From positions 310,001-374,000 of the forward strand of contig NZ_JANTPU010000002.1 in the NCBI RefSeq assembly GCF_024752025.1: 64,000 nucleotides of DNA, written 5' to 3'. The notes beneath the pieces are model-generated. The model did not search any database. It saw only the letters and a program-made list of their open reading frames with translations, and was not told where the DNA came from. Within the stretch, counting starts at the first letter, position 1. Each line of letters starts with the position of its first letter. The position numbers and the translations under genes are program-made. This DNA is from Pseudidiomarina sp. CB1. GTDB lineage: Bacteria; Pseudomonadota; Gammaproteobacteria; Enterobacterales; Alteromonadaceae. Of this stretch, positions 33,709-43,945 are shown in pieces.

Positions 33709-34125
33709 ATGGCCGCAGCAATGCAAGCAAACGTGCAGTGGCAAAACGATCTGGTCTTTACCGCAACGACAGGTTCGGGCCAAAGCGTGCAGATGGACGG
33801 GAACAAAACCGCAGCAGCATCACCGATGGAGTTGGTGCTTGCTGCTGCCGGTGGTTGTTCGTCCGTCGACGTGGTGAGTATTCTCGAGAAAGCCCGTCAA
33901 GACGTGACTGCGGTGCGTTGTGAAGTTAATGGTGAGCGGGCTGACGCGGTACCTGCAGTCTTTACTAAGATCCATTTGCACTTTGTGGTGACTGGGCGTG
34001 ACGTTGCCGAGAAGCACGTTGAGCGTGCGGTGCAATTGTCGGCAGAGAAATACTGCTCGGTTGCGAAAATGCTCGAAGCCTCAGTCACTATGACCCATAG
34101 TTTCAGCATTGAGCAAGCGGATTAA
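33709..34125 (+). CDS. yhfA: OsmC family protein YhfA
   Basis: A 138-residue OsmC-like protein closely resembling E. coli YhfA (about 134 residues), with MDGNKTAAASPMELVLAAAGGCSSVDVVSIL and SAEKYCSVAKMLE carrying the two conserved Cys. The family reduces peroxides in general, but the role of YhfA is not known. It sits between astD and rlmJ and close to prkB; in E. coli yhfA and prkB flank crp. Confidence 0.9.
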   Translation: MAAAMQANVQWQNDLVFTATTGSGQSVQMDGNKTAAASPMELVLAAAGGCSSVDVVSILEKARQDVTAVRCEVNGERADAVPAVFTKIHLHFVVTGRDVAEKHVERAVQLSAEKYCSVAKMLEASVTMTHSFSIEQAD

Positions 34126-34134
34126 GTTACGGCA

Positions 34135-34992
34135 ATGAATTACCGCCACAGCTATCATGCTGGTAACTTTGCTGACGTCATGAAACACGCCCTGCAATGG
34201 GCGTGTTTGTCTTATTTGCAGCAAAAAGACAAGCCCTTTTGGTTGCTCGACACCCATGCTGGTATTGGTATGTATGACCTGCTGGGAGAGCAAGCAACGA
34301 AAACTGGCGAATGGCAACAAGGTATTGCCAAAGTGCTGGCGGCAGCCAATCCACCGACCGAGATTGCTGGCTATTTAGAAGCGGTGCGCCAACTTAACCC
34401 AGGCACCGATTTGCGGTGGTATCCTGGCTCGCCCTACCTAGCAGCCCTGCAATTGCGTCAGCAAGACATGCTGACGTTATGCGAACTTCATCCTGCTGAT
34501 GCACAAGAACTGAGTGAAAACGTCGCCAATGATTTCCCCCACAACGGCACCATTCATGTGGAAGCCGAGCGTAATGGTTATGCTGCGCTAAAGGCGTTGA
34601 CACCACCACCGATCAAGCGCGGGATGGTGTTAATCGATCCGCCGTTCGAGCAGCGTGACGAATTTGCGCAAGTGGTGCAAGCATTGCGTGAAGGAACAAA
34701 GCGTTGGGCTAATGGCAGCTATGTGGTGTGGTATCCGATCAAAGACCCAGTAGCGGTGAGTGAATTCCAACAGCAGGTTGCTGATTTAACTACGGTGAGC
34801 AAAGTCTATTGTACCGATATGCTCGTTCGTACTGCGCAAGATCCAAGCAAAATGAATGGTTGTGGCATGTTATTTGTGAACCCGCCCTATGGCGTGGTGC
34901 AGCAAATGGCGACGATCATGGACTTTATTACGCCACTATTGGCGCACGACCAAGGTGCCGAGTGGCAGGGGAGTTGGCTGCTCGAAGCTTAG
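34135..34992 (+). CDS. rlmJ: 23S rRNA (adenine2030-N6)-methyltransferase
   Basis: Methylates A2030 of 23S rRNA with SAM. The 285-residue product has the RlmJ N-terminus MNYRHSYHAGNFADVMKH, a SAM-binding segment DTHAGIGMYDL and the catalytic motif DPPF in VLIDPPFEQ. It starts 9 bases after yhfA. Its stop overlaps that of the convergent prkB by 4 bases. Confidence 0.94.
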   Translation: MNYRHSYHAGNFADVMKHALQWACLSYLQQKDKPFWLLDTHAGIGMYDLLGEQATKTGEWQQGIAKVLAAANPPTEIAGYLEAVRQLNPGTDLRWYPGSPYLAALQLRQQDMLTLCELHPADAQELSENVANDFPHNGTIHVEAERNGYAALKALTPPPIKRGMVLIDPPFEQRDEFAQVVQALREGTKRWANGSYVVWYPIKDPVAVSEFQQQVADLTTVSKVYCTDMLVRTAQDPSKMNGCGMLFVNPPYGVVQQMATIMDFITPLLAHDQGAEWQGSWLLEA

Positions 34993-35882
34993 CTTTTAAG
35001 CCAGCCAGGTTTTCCGCCATGCTGTTTGGCGAACATCATTTCTTCGATCAACGGGGCTAAAATCAGCTCCATTGCAAATACCATTTTGCCACCAGGCACC
35101 ACTAGCGTGTTCATGCGTGACATAAAAGCGCCGTCAATCATTTGCAGGTAGTAGGGAAAGTTGACGTTGCGCATGCCGCGAAAACGAATCACCACAAAAC
35201 TCTCATCCAACGAAGGAATATCTTTCGCGCTGAAGGGATTCGAGGTATCAACGGTCGGCACCCGCTGGAAGTTAATATGCGTGCGGGAAAACTGCGGCAC
35301 AATATGGTGAATGTAGTCTTCCATACTGCGAACGATGCTTTGCGTGACTGCTTCTCGGCTATGTCCCCGCTCAGCGGTATCGCGCAATAGCTTCTGAATC
35401 CACTCTAAGTTAACGATCGGCACCATACCAATCAGCAGGTCCACATACTTGGCAACATCGTGCTCAGCGGTTTTAACCCCGCCGTGGAGGCCCTCATAAA
35501 ACAGTAGGTCGGTGTCATCTTGCAGGGCTTCCCAAGGGGTAAAAGTCCCCGGCATTTGATGATAAGGGACGGCGTCGTCAAAACTATGGAGATAACGACG
35601 CACCTCACCGTTGCCGCACTCGCCGTATTCACGGAACAATGCTTCTAAACGATCAAAGTCATTGGCTTCAGGACCAAAATAGCTGATATGACGGCCCTGT
35701 TCTTGTGCTTTACGAATGGCAACATCCATTTCTGGGCGCGAATAGCGATGAAAACTATCACCTTCGACACAGGCTGCACTGATGTGCTGTGAGCGGAATA
35801 TGTGGCGCAAGGCCTGGCTGGTCGTGGTCGTTCCCGCCCCCGACGAACCGGTTACCGCAATGATTGGATGTTTAACCGACAT
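34989..35882 (-). CDS. prkB: Phosphoribulokinase-like protein PrkB
   Basis: A 297-residue P-loop kinase like E. coli PrkB, annotated as a phosphoribulokinase on the basis of sequence. Visible: Walker A GSSGAGTTTT, the GDSFHRYSR segment, YFGPEANDF, and FYEGLHGG. No RuBisCO or other Calvin-cycle gene is in the window, so the true substrate is uncertain. It converges on rlmJ with a 4-base overlap of stop codons. Transcribed alone, with slyX downstream in reading order only after a reversed gap of about 90 bases. Confidence 0.88.
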   Translation of the reverse strand: MSVKHPIIAVTGSSGAGTTTTSQALRHIFRSQHISAACVEGDSFHRYSRPEMDVAIRKAQEQGRHISYFGPEANDFDRLEALFREYGECGNGEVRRYLHSFDDAVPYHQMPGTFTPWEALQDDTDLLFYEGLHGGVKTAEHDVAKYVDLLIGMVPIVNLEWIQKLLRDTAERGHSREAVTQSIVRSMEDYIHHIVPQFSRTHINFQRVPTVDTSNPFSAKDIPSLDESFVVIRFRGMRNVNFPYYLQMIDGAFMSRMNTLVVPGGKMVFAMELILAPLIEEMMFAKQHGGKPGWLKS

Positions 35883-35971
35883 AATGACTCCGTAAAAGTA
35901 GAATGATTGTTATACGGGGTCAGAAGACTGGGGTCAAGTAAGCGCCGAGAATGTACGCTAACCGTTACAGC

Positions 35972-36208
35972 TTAGTAGTGCGGCGGGACTTCGTCGGCTG
36001 GGTCGTTGGCCAGTTGGTCATCACTGCGCTCTTGCAGTTGTTGCAAGCGTTGCCCTAATAACTTGATTTTATGTTCGAGACGTTGGAGTTGGTCTGATTG
36101 CTGAATGACAAGTTGGTTAAGTGTTTCAATGGTATCGTCTTGAAACGCCAAGCGACTCTCGAGATCAGCCAGTTGTGTGAGGATTGTGTCAGAGTGTTGC
36201 TCAGGCAT
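35972..36208 (-). CDS. slyX: SlyX coiled-coil protein
   Basis: A 78-residue SlyX family protein: a predicted coiled coil from about residue 10 to 60 and the typical ending with VPPHY. Function unknown. The inner ATG at 36208 is used because the family starts there; an upstream start would reach into the region shared with fkpA. Divergent from fkpA, about 90 bases apart, as in E. coli. Confidence 0.87.
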   Translation of the reverse strand: MPEQHSDTILTQLADLESRLAFQDDTIETLNQLVIQQSDQLQRLEHKIKLLGQRLQQLQERSDDQLANDPADEVPPHY

Positions 36209-36296
36209 AGGCAAAGGCCCCTGTTTATGTGTAGTATAGGAATGCAACGCATTAGACCTTGTTAACAGCAAGAATTCAATCTTGGAGTAGAAAGGA

Positions 36297-37091
36297 ATGA
36301 GTTATTTAAAGAAAACCTTTGCGGTTAGTCTTGTTGCCCTTGCCATCACAGGGTGTACGCAAGAAAAGCAAGAAGCTTATCCGGTCAGCGAGAAAGCTCC
36401 GACCGAAGAGCAAGCGAAGATGGCTTATGCATTGGGCGCTTCAGTGGGCACCTTTGTCGGTAACAACCTTGATGAACAAGACAAAATGGACATGGTGCTT
36501 GACCGTAACTTGGTGATCGCTGGGTTTGTTGACTCACTTAAGGATACGTCAAAGCTGACCGAAGAAGAAACCGAGCAATTGTTGACTGCGATGCAGCAGC
36601 AATATACCGAAACCAAGACCGCTACCTTAGGAGCTGAATCCAAGGCCGAAGGTGACGCTTATCGTGCCGAGAATGCCCAGAAAGAGGGCGTAATGGTGAC
36701 TGAGTCTGGGTTACAGTACGAGATCCTTGCAGAAGGTGAAGAAGGTGGTAAGCAACCAGTTGCTGAGGATATCGTCGAAGTTCATTACGAGGGTACCTTA
36801 GTCGACGGTACGGTTTTCGACAGTTCAATTGAGCGTGGCGAGCCAGCAGTATTCCCACTGAATCGCGTTATTCCAGGTTGGACTGAGGGCGTTCAGTTGA
36901 TGAGCGTGGGTGATAAGTTCCGCTTCGTTATTCCACCTGAACTTGCGTATGGTGATCGCGAAGTAGGTGGTGGTACTATCCCGCCGAAATCCACCCTCAT
37001 CTTTGAGGTTGAGCTGATCGACGTTAAAGATAAACCTGAGCAACCGAAAGCTGACGTTGAAGTTGAAGCTGAAGGTGAAGGCGGCGAGTAA
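36297..37091 (+). CDS. fkpA: FKBP-type peptidyl-prolyl isomerase FkpA
   Basis: Envelope folding factor of 264 residues. It starts with a lipobox signal (LAITGC), so unlike E. coli FkpA, which is soluble, it is probably a lipoprotein. An N-terminal dimerisation domain (about 35-110) precedes the FKBP domain (about 140-250), with [34 protein letters not shown] and [12 protein letters not shown] lining the active site. The C-terminal 20 residues are highly acidic. A bidirectional terminator follows. Confidence 0.93.
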   Translation: MSYLKKTFAVSLVALAITGCTQEKQEAYPVSEKAPTEEQAKMAYALGASVGTFVGNNLDEQDKMDMVLDRNLVIAGFVDSLKDTSKLTEEETEQLLTAMQQQYTETKTATLGAESKAEGDAYRAENAQKEGVMVTESGLQYEILAEGEEGGKQPVAEDIVEVHYEGTLVDGTVFDSSIERGEPAVFPLNRVIPGWTEGVQLMSVGDKFRFVIPPELAYGDREVGGGTIPPKSTLIFEVELIDVKDKPEQPKADVEVEAEGEGGE

Positions 37092-37112
37092 GTCGCTCGC
37101 AAAGCTTAACTA

Positions 37113-37140
37113 AAAACGCCGCTCTTGGGAGCGGCGTTTT
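37113..37140. terminator. Bidirectional terminator between fkpA and rsd
   Basis: A perfect 12-bp stem (AAAACGCCGCTC with GAGCGGCGTTTT) with loop TTGG. The ends are A-rich and T-rich, so it can stop transcription in both directions between convergent fkpA and rsd. Confidence 0.92.
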
Positions 37141-37143
37141 CGT

Positions 37144-37614
37144 TTACAGTAAGCGGTGCTTCTCAAGCGCATGAAGTAGTCGATCTTCGAATTCCATACG
37201 CAATTCTAATGCCTCGCCAAGCGAAGAGAGTTCTCGGTCAAACCCATTAAGATGATTGTCATCATCCAAGTCGCCATAGTGATCGTTAAAGTCCAAGGCA
37301 ATTTCAGTGGTGTCGCTGATAAGCGGGAAAACTTCGTCGGCAAGCTCTTGGGTAACTTGAGGGGCATCTTGACAGTTTGAAATGATTTGTTCGTACACTT
37401 CAAAGTGCCCAGCCGACACATAATCCATCAGTAAACCACAGAAGCTGCGAATATCCGGTAAGGCTGGAAGCGCTTGATTGTCACGTTCATAAGGCGGTAA
37501 CCCAGCGAGTTTAAAATACTCGATTAACAAGGCTTGGCGTTCATGTAGCCATGTATCCACCGCTTTGTGGGCTCCCCCCCAGCGTTGTTTGGCTTCTTGT
37601 TGGCGCTTCAGCAT
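37144..37614 (-). CDS. rsd: Anti-sigma-70 factor Rsd
   Basis: A 156-residue Rsd/AlgQ family protein that binds the housekeeping sigma factor. Resemblance to E. coli Rsd is clear in VDTWLHERQALLIEYFKLAG, LMDYVSAGHFEVYEQI and LGEALELRMEFEDRLLHALE. Divergent from nudC, with hemE next, the same neighbourhood as in E. coli. The N-terminal sigma-binding helices appear intact. Confidence 0.93.
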   Translation of the reverse strand: MLKRQQEAKQRWGGAHKAVDTWLHERQALLIEYFKLAGLPPYERDNQALPALPDIRSFCGLLMDYVSAGHFEVYEQIISNCQDAPQVTQELADEVFPLISDTTEIALDFNDHYGDLDDDNHLNGFDRELSSLGEALELRMEFEDRLLHALEKHRLL

Positions 37615-37694
37615 GGCTTACTCCTAGTGTTATGCTTACCGTCAATCTACCGATGATGTTAAGCTTACGTCAATAGTTTTTACTTTACCGATAA

Positions 37695-38525
37695 ATGGCT
37701 GTTATGACAAAACCTTATCAACGCCCCTCGGCAGACGAACCCGCTTGGTGGTTCATTTGCTCCGCAGGTGAACTAACGCTCGATTATGATGACCTACCGC
37801 CCCATGGCCGTTTGCAAGATTTACCTATGCCCGAGCTTGATGATTATCAAGTGGTTTGGTTGGGCGAGTTAAGGGAACGCAGTTGTTATCTGGTGGTAGC
37901 AGACTTAAATGATGATGCGTTTACTGCGCTGGGCGAATTTAAATCGTTGCGGCCGCTCGTTGCAGCACAGGATGAAGCGCTGTTTATGATGGCATCGCGG
38001 GCCAAACAAGTGACCGAATTTTTAACAACGCATCGCTACTGTGGCCGGTGTGGCACGCGAATGCAGGCGGTAGACTGGGAATTAGCGATGCAGTGTCACG
38101 CCTGTCAGCATCGCTGTTATCCGCGCATTTCACCGTGCATTATTGTTGCTATTCGCAAAGGCGATAAGATTTTATTGGCGCGCGGAGAACGGCATCGTCC
38201 CGGCTTGTATTCGGTGCTCGCCGGCTTTGTTGAAGCTGGTGAAAGTCTTGAGCAAACGTTGGCTCGCGAAGTCATGGAAGAAGCCGGCATTGAAGTTAAG
38301 AATTTGCAGTATGTTTGCAGTCAGCCATGGCCGTTTCCGAATTCGTTGATGATGGGTTTTACTGCTGAATGGGCGGCTGGGGACTTACATTTTGACCCAT
38401 TTGAGTTAGAAGATGGTGACTGGTACAGCTTTGACGCACTGCCTGATATCCCGCTCCCCGGCACGATCGCCCATAAATTGATCCAAGCCGTAAAAGCGCA
38501 AATAGATCGAGAATCCTCTGCTTGA
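37695..38525 (+). CDS. nudC: NADH pyrophosphatase / NAD-decapping hydrolase NudC
   Basis: Hydrolyses NAD(H) and removes NAD caps from RNA. The 276-residue product has a four-cysteine zinc ribbon (CGRCGTRM... CHAC), a Nudix box (GFVEAGESLEQTLAREVMEE, then AGIEV), and the NudC-specific SQPWPFPNS motif just after it. The start is not decided: ATG at 37695 or at 37704, neither with a clear ribosome binding site. hemE follows 60 bases after the stop. Confidence 0.94.
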   Translation: MAVMTKPYQRPSADEPAWWFICSAGELTLDYDDLPPHGRLQDLPMPELDDYQVVWLGELRERSCYLVVADLNDDAFTALGEFKSLRPLVAAQDEALFMMASRAKQVTEFLTTHRYCGRCGTRMQAVDWELAMQCHACQHRCYPRISPCIIVAIRKGDKILLARGERHRPGLYSVLAGFVEAGESLEQTLAREVMEEAGIEVKNLQYVCSQPWPFPNSLMMGFTAEWAAGDLHFDPFELEDGDWYSFDALPDIPLPGTIAHKLIQAVKAQIDRESSA

Positions 38526-38585
38526 GGCTGGTAGAATACGGCCTTTCATTTTTACGTCGCCCAGCTAGATAGGTAATCAAACGTC

Positions 38586-39650
38586 ATGAGCACTTTGCAA
38601 AACGATCTGTATTTACGCGCGCTGTTACGTGAACCCACCGAACGCACTCCCATTTGGATGATGCGTCAAGCGGGACGTTATTTGCCGGAGTATCGCGAAG
38701 TACGTAAACAAGCCGGTGACTTTATGGCGCTGTGTAAGAATGCTGAGCTTGCTTGTGAAGTGACATTGCAACCATTGCGGCGCTTTCCGCTTGATGCTGC
38801 AATTCTGTTTTCAGACATTCTGACGATCCCTGATGCAATGGGTTTGGGCTTGTATTTTGAAGCTGGCGAGGGGCCGAAGTTTGAACGCCCTGTGCGCGAT
38901 CTTGCTGCCATCAGTAAGTTGGGTGTTCCTGACCCGGAACAAGAGCTCGGTTATGTGATGAATGCGGTGCGCACGATTCGTCGTGAGCTAAACGGCAAGG
39001 TGCCTTTAATTGGCTTTTCTGGCAGTCCGTGGACGTTGGCAACTTACATGGTTGAGGGCGGTAGCACCAAGAACTTCAGCCAGGTGAAAAAGCTAATGTT
39101 TGCTGAGCCGCAAGCAATGCATATGCTCCTAGACAAGCTCGCTCAGTCGGTAACCAGTTACCTTAATGCTCAGATAGCCGCTGGCGCACAGGCAGTGATG
39201 ATTTTCGACACCTGGGGTGGTGTTCTTAGTCCACGTGACTACCGTGAGTTTTCGCTGCGTTACATGCAGCAAATAGTGCAGGGGTTGACCCGTGAAGCTG
39301 ATGGGCGTCGGGTGCCGGTAACGCTATTTACAAAAAATGGCGGCGCCTGGTTACCGGAAATGGCAGCGACGGGAGCTGACGCACTGGGTGTCGACTGGAC
39401 CACGGATATGGGAACAGCGCGAACTTTGGTACAAGACAAAGTGGCTTTGCAAGGCAATATGGACCCAAGCATGTTATACGCCTCACCAGCTCGCATTGAA
39501 GAAGAGGTGGCAACGATCTTAGCGAGCTATGGCCATGGCACTGGGCATGTTTTTAACCTTGGTCATGGTATCCATCCTGAAGTTGATCCCGAGCACGCCG
39601 GAGCATTTATTGAAGCGGTACATAAGCTTAGCCCTGCTTATCATCGCTAA
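38586..39650 (+). CDS. hemE: Uroporphyrinogen decarboxylase
   Basis: Decarboxylates uroporphyrinogen III to coproporphyrinogen III in heme synthesis. The 354-residue product has [11 protein letters not shown] (active-site Arg), [15 protein letters not shown] with the catalytic Asp, [17 protein letters not shown] and [13 protein letters not shown]. Length and motifs match the family. The 128 bases after it hold no gene. Confidence 0.97.
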   Translation: MSTLQNDLYLRALLREPTERTPIWMMRQAGRYLPEYREVRKQAGDFMALCKNAELACEVTLQPLRRFPLDAAILFSDILTIPDAMGLGLYFEAGEGPKFERPVRDLAAISKLGVPDPEQELGYVMNAVRTIRRELNGKVPLIGFSGSPWTLATYMVEGGSTKNFSQVKKLMFAEPQAMHMLLDKLAQSVTSYLNAQIAAGAQAVMIFDTWGGVLSPRDYREFSLRYMQQIVQGLTREADGRRVPVTLFTKNGGAWLPEMAATGADALGVDWTTDMGTARTLVQDKVALQGNMDPSMLYASPARIEEEVATILASYGHGTGHVFNLGHGIHPEVDPEHAGAFIEAVHKLSPAYHR

Positions 39651-39778
39651 TTTGCGATAGACCTCTAAGATTCGGCGGTAAGCGGGGCTATCGCCGATGA
39701 TCCTCACGTTACAATAACGCCATACTCTACTAAGCAGCTCTTTGCTTATAGCACTCGCACCTCAAGGAGTAACTGGCG

Positions 39779-40828
39779 GTGGCAAAATTCTTTAATCCAA
39801 TCACATTGGTGGTTCTTTTATTAGTCGTTGCGGCAGGCTATTTTAGCTTCTTTCATGAGCCTGTTATCGAGGAACAAAGGCAACAACAGGCCGTTCCGGT
39901 AAAAGTTACCGAAGCCAAGGTTCAGCCTTTTCGCGACATTATTGAAGCGCTAGGCACAGCACAGGCAAATGAGTCGGTGGTGATTACGGCGCAGACCCAA
40001 GAAAAAGTCACGGCAGTCCACTTTAGCGATGGGCAAACGGTTGAAGCTGGTGATTTATTGGTTGAGCTCGACGCTCGTGAAGAACTTGCTCGCGTTCAAG
40101 AGCTTAAGTTCCGCCTTGCCGAGGCCAACCGACAGTATCAACGTTTACAAGATCTGCGTAAGCAAAATGCTGCCTCAGCACAACAAGTCGAAACGCAAGA
40201 TGTGGTGGTTAAAGAAATTGTTGCTCAGTTGGAAGTTGCTGAAACCCTACTAGCTCAAAAGCAAATCAGCGCACCTTTCGACGGCCGCCTCGGTATTCGT
40301 CAAATCAGTGTTGGTTCGCTGGTGAGTCCTGGCCAACAAATCACCACACTTGACGATATTACGCCAATTAAACTCGACTTTAGCGTGCCGGAATTGTTTT
40401 TTGCTAGCTTAGCGGTGGGACAACAAGTTACGGCGCGCAGCGGTGCATATCCAGAACGCGACTTTACCGGCATCATTCGTAGCATTGATTCACGTGTTGA
40501 TCCGCTAACACGCTCTATTATGGTTCGCGCCGAAGTCCCGAATAAAGAAGGCTTACTGCGTCCAGGGATGTTGCTGCGGGTGCAGCTGCTGCGGAGTGTC
40601 GATGAAGTATTGCAACTGCCAGAACGTGCGGTGGTGCCCTTAGATACTCGCCACTTTGTTTATGTCGTCGGTGAAGACAATAGTGCAAAAGAGCGTCAAA
40701 TTACCATTGGACGTCGTAAACCGGGCGTCGTCGAGGTAACTTCGGGAATTGAGCCGGGTGAGCGTGTGGTTGCTGATGGTCTGGTCCGCATGCGTGATGG
40801 CATCGCCGTTACCATCAAGGAGGACTAA
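39779..40828 (+). CDS. RND efflux periplasmic adaptor subunit
   Basis: Membrane-fusion protein of 349 residues for an RND pump. A single N-terminal hydrophobic segment (about 8-24) with no lipobox anchors it; then come the lipoyl-like halves (VTAVHFSDGQTVEAGDLLVELD and ISAPFDGRLGIRQISVGSLV), a short alpha hairpin between them, a beta-barrel domain and the membrane-proximal part. Start is GTG with AGGAG 9 bases upstream. The pump gene follows 2 bases after the stop. No outer-membrane channel gene or local regulator is present. Confidence 0.92.
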   Translation: MAKFFNPITLVVLLLVVAAGYFSFFHEPVIEEQRQQQAVPVKVTEAKVQPFRDIIEALGTAQANESVVITAQTQEKVTAVHFSDGQTVEAGDLLVELDAREELARVQELKFRLAEANRQYQRLQDLRKQNAASAQQVETQDVVVKEIVAQLEVAETLLAQKQISAPFDGRLGIRQISVGSLVSPGQQITTLDDITPIKLDFSVPELFFASLAVGQQVTARSGAYPERDFTGIIRSIDSRVDPLTRSIMVRAEVPNKEGLLRPGMLLRVQLLRSVDEVLQLPERAVVPLDTRHFVYVVGEDNSAKERQITIGRRKPGVVEVTSGIEPGERVVADGLVRMRDGIAVTIKED

Positions 40829-40830
40829 CA

Positions 40831-43800
40831 ATGTTGCTCTCTGATGTGTCGGTCAAACGCCCGGTCTTTGCAACGGTCGTTAATATTCTCTTGATTGTCT
40901 TTGGTATCGTGTGTTTTACCATGCTGCCATTGCGTGAGTACCCAGATATTGACCCGCCGGTAGTATCGATCGATACCAGTTATCCGGGTGCCTCGGCCGA
41001 GGTTGTCGAAACTCAAATTACGCAACTTATTGAAGATCGTATTAGCGGTATCGAAGGCATCAAAAATATTAGTTCGAGTAGCCGTAATGGGCGTTCGCGC
41101 ATCACCATCGAGTTTACCTTAAGCCGTGATGTGGATGCTGCTGCCAATGATGTTCGAGATCGCGTATCTCGGGTTGCAGATAATTTACCTGAACAGGTTG
41201 ATCCCCCAGAAGTTTCAAAAGCAAATTCGGATGAATCCACGGTGGTTTGGTACAACCTCCGTAGTGAAAACTTAAGTATTTTGGAACTTACGGATTATGC
41301 TGACCGCTACATCGTTGAACGGCTGTCGGTGGTGGATGGTGTTGCCCGCGTCAACTTGGGTGGCGAGCGGCGCTATGCGATGCGAGTATGGCTTGACCGT
41401 GAAGCTATGGCCGCGCGGGGAATTACCGTAAGCGATATTGAAAGTCGACTCCGTTCCGAGAACGTTGAGTTGCCAGCTGGCGAGGTCGAGTCACTCGATC
41501 GTGAATTCACCGTGCGGGTAGCGCGCACTTACCTTACCCCAGAGCAATTTAACCTGTTAACGATTACGCGCGGCGATAACGGTCAATTGGTGCGTTTAGG
41601 CGAAGTTGCACGCATTGAAATGGGCTCTGAGGACGACAAAACCGAGTTCCGCGGCAATGGTATTAATATGATCGGTATTGGCGTGATCAAACAATCGAAA
41701 GCGAATACGCTTGAGGTTGTTGAAAACGTCCGCCGTGAAATAGAGACGATTGCACGAACCTTACCAGAGTCGATGATCATGGTGCCAAGCTATGATTCGT
41801 CGATTTTCATTAAAGGTTCAATCGACGAAGTGTATAACACCTTGGGTATTGCGATGGCCTTGGTGGTCGTAGTGATTTATTTATTCCTTGGGAATGTTCG
41901 AGCAACCCTGATTCCGGCGTTGACGGTACCCGTGGCAATCATTGCGTCCTATATTGCACTTTTTGCCATGGGCTTTTCGGTAAACTTGTTGACCCTCCTC
42001 GCACTTGTGCTCGCGATTGGTTTGGTGGTCGACGATTCTATCGTGGTCTTGGAAAATATTTATCGCCGCGTTGAATCTGGTGAGCCGCCATTGTTAGCCG
42101 CGTATCGAGGGGCCCGAGAAGTCGGCTTCGCGGTGGTGGCGACAACGTTGGTGTTGATTTCGGTGTTCGTACCCTTGGCTTTCTTAGATGGCAATATTGG
42201 TCAGTTGTTCACGGAGTTTGCCTTAGCCATCGCTGCAGCAGTCCTCTGTTCTAGTATTGCCGCATTAACGTTGTCGCCGATGTTGAGCTCGAAGATTCTG
42301 CGTCGTCGTGAACGCACTAGCCGTTTTGGCAAGGCGGTTGATGGCTTCTTCAATTGGGTCGAAGCTGGTTATGCGCGTGTGTTGCAACGCACCTTAGCGT
42401 ATCCATGGTTGGCGATAGTGCTGGTGGTGTTCGCTAGTATTGTTTCCTACAACTTGCTGAAATTGGTGCCGCAGGAATTTGTACCACCAGAAGATCGCGG
42501 GACATTTTTTGTCATGGTACGCAGCGCGGAAGGCGCAAGCTTCGAGTCGAATGCCGAGCACATGCGGGAAATTGAGGCACTCCTCTTGCCTTATCTCGAC
42601 GCTGGTAAAATTGACCGTCTCCTCGTTCGTTCTCCTGGCTGGGGCAACTCAGCTGGTATTGCCATCGTCGGGGCTGTTCCCTTTGCGGATCGTGAGTGGA
42701 GCACCTTTGAGTTGATGGACGAGGTAAGTGAAAAACTCAATCAAGTGGCGGGTGTTCGTGGCTTTGCCTTTATGCGTAGTGGGATCTCCGGCGGTAATGG
42801 CCGCCCAGTACAGTTTGTTTTACAAGGTAATACTTATGAAGAGCTTGCCGCGTATCGCGATATCGTCATCGAAGAAGCGGCGAAGAATCCGAACCTACTC
42901 GAGCTTGATAGTGATTTTAAACAAACGCTGCCGCAATTATTGATCAAGATTGACCAAACTCGAGCTGCGGACCTTGGCGTTTCGGTGGGCGATATCGGGC
43001 GTACGCTTGAGACCATGCTCGGTGAACGTCGGGTCACGACGTATCTCGATAGAGGCGAAGAATATGACGTTATTCTCGAAGGTGAGCGTTCGGACTATCG
43101 CTCACCTTCGGCGATTGATCAGATCTATGTACGATCGGATGCGACGGGGCAATTGATCCCGCTGTCGAACCTTGTGACGGTAGAAGAGCAAGCGACGGCG
43201 GGGGTTCTCAACCGTTACAACCGCATGCGCAGCATTACGATTGAGGCCAATCTCGCCGAAGGATACTCGCTTGGCGATGCATTGGCCTACTTAGAAAATA
43301 TCGTACAGGAGAAGTTGCCTGACGATGTTTCGATTGATTACAAAGGTGAGTCACAACTCTATCAAGAAAGCGGCAGTTCAGTGATTTTTGTGTTTGTTCT
43401 GGCGCTGGTGGTGGCCTATTTGGTTTTGGCAGCGCAGTTCGAGAGCTTTATTCACCCATTGGTCATCATGCTAATGGTTCCAGTAGCCATTCTGGGAGCC
43501 GCAGTCGGGTTGTACTTTACTGATTTGACGCTCAATATCTACAGTCAAATCGGGATTGTTATGCTGATTGGTTTGGCGGCAAAAAACGGTATCTTAATCG
43601 TCGAGTTTGCCAATCAACTGCGCGATGCCGGTTATCGTTTTGACGACGCGGTAGTTCGCGCTTCGCAACAGCGTTTACGGCCCATTGTGATGACGGCATT
43701 TACCACGTTGATGAGTGCTGTGCCGTTGATTCTCGGCAGTGGTCCCGGCGCCGAAAGCCGCATGGTGATCGGTACGGTGATTTTCTGTGGGGTCGCCTTG

Positions 43801-43938
43801 TCAGCGTTCTTAACCATCTTTGTGATTCCGGCGCTGTACTCAGTGTTGGCGCGCAAAACCACATCGCCACTGGCACTTACGCATGAACTTGATGCCTTAG
43901 AAAAGCAATACCCACATCACAAAGGTGACGTGAACTAA
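40831..43938 (+). CDS. RND efflux permease (AcrB/MexF-like)
   Basis: A 1035-residue inner-membrane proton-driven pump. It begins with the typical VSVKRPVFATVVNILLIVFG helix, has two large periplasmic loops and about 12 transmembrane helices, with the proton-relay region LALVLAIGLVVDDSIVVLENIYRR in helix 4 and GLAAKNGILIVEFANQLRD in helix 10. Substrates cannot be told from sequence. It is coupled to the adaptor gene. An outer-membrane partner must come from elsewhere in the genome. Confidence 0.95.
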   Translation: MLLSDVSVKRPVFATVVNILLIVFGIVCFTMLPLREYPDIDPPVVSIDTSYPGASAEVVETQITQLIEDRISGIEGIKNISSSSRNGRSRITIEFTLSRDVDAAANDVRDRVSRVADNLPEQVDPPEVSKANSDESTVVWYNLRSENLSILELTDYADRYIVERLSVVDGVARVNLGGERRYAMRVWLDREAMAARGITVSDIESRLRSENVELPAGEVESLDREFTVRVARTYLTPEQFNLLTITRGDNGQLVRLGEVARIEMGSEDDKTEFRGNGINMIGIGVIKQSKANTLEVVENVRREIETIARTLPESMIMVPSYDSSIFIKGSIDEVYNTLGIAMALVVVVIYLFLGNVRATLIPALTVPVAIIASYIALFAMGFSVNLLTLLALVLAIGLVVDDSIVVLENIYRRVESGEPPLLAAYRGAREVGFAVVATTLVLISVFVPLAFLDGNIGQLFTEFALAIAAAVLCSSIAALTLSPMLSSKILRRRERTSRFGKAVDGFFNWVEAGYARVLQRTLAYPWLAIVLVVFASIVSYNLLKLVPQEFVPPEDRGTFFVMVRSAEGASFESNAEHMREIEALLLPYLDAGKIDRLLVRSPGWGNSAGIAIVGAVPFADREWSTFELMDEVSEKLNQVAGVRGFAFMRSGISGGNGRPVQFVLQGNTYEELAAYRDIVIEEAAKNPNLLELDSDFKQTLPQLLIKIDQTRAADLGVSVGDIGRTLETMLGERRVTTYLDRGEEYDVILEGERSDYRSPSAIDQIYVRSDATGQLIPLSNLVTVEEQATAGVLNRYNRMRSITIEANLAEGYSLGDALAYLENIVQEKLPDDVSIDYKGESQLYQESGSSVIFVFVLALVVAYLVLAAQFESFIHPLVIMLMVPVAILGAAVGLYFTDLTLNIYSQIGIVMLIGLAAKNGILIVEFANQLRDAGYRFDDAVVRASQQRLRPIVMTAFTTLMSAVPLILGSGPGAESRMVIGTVIFCGVALSAFLTIFVIPALYSVLARKTTSPLALTHELDALEKQYPHHKGDVN

Positions 43939-43945
43939 CCGTTCA

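Noticed and set aside
34135-35882. rlmJ and prkB as a frameshifted or merged gene
   Set aside because: They are on opposite strands with complete family matches; the 4-base overlap is only of their stop codons.
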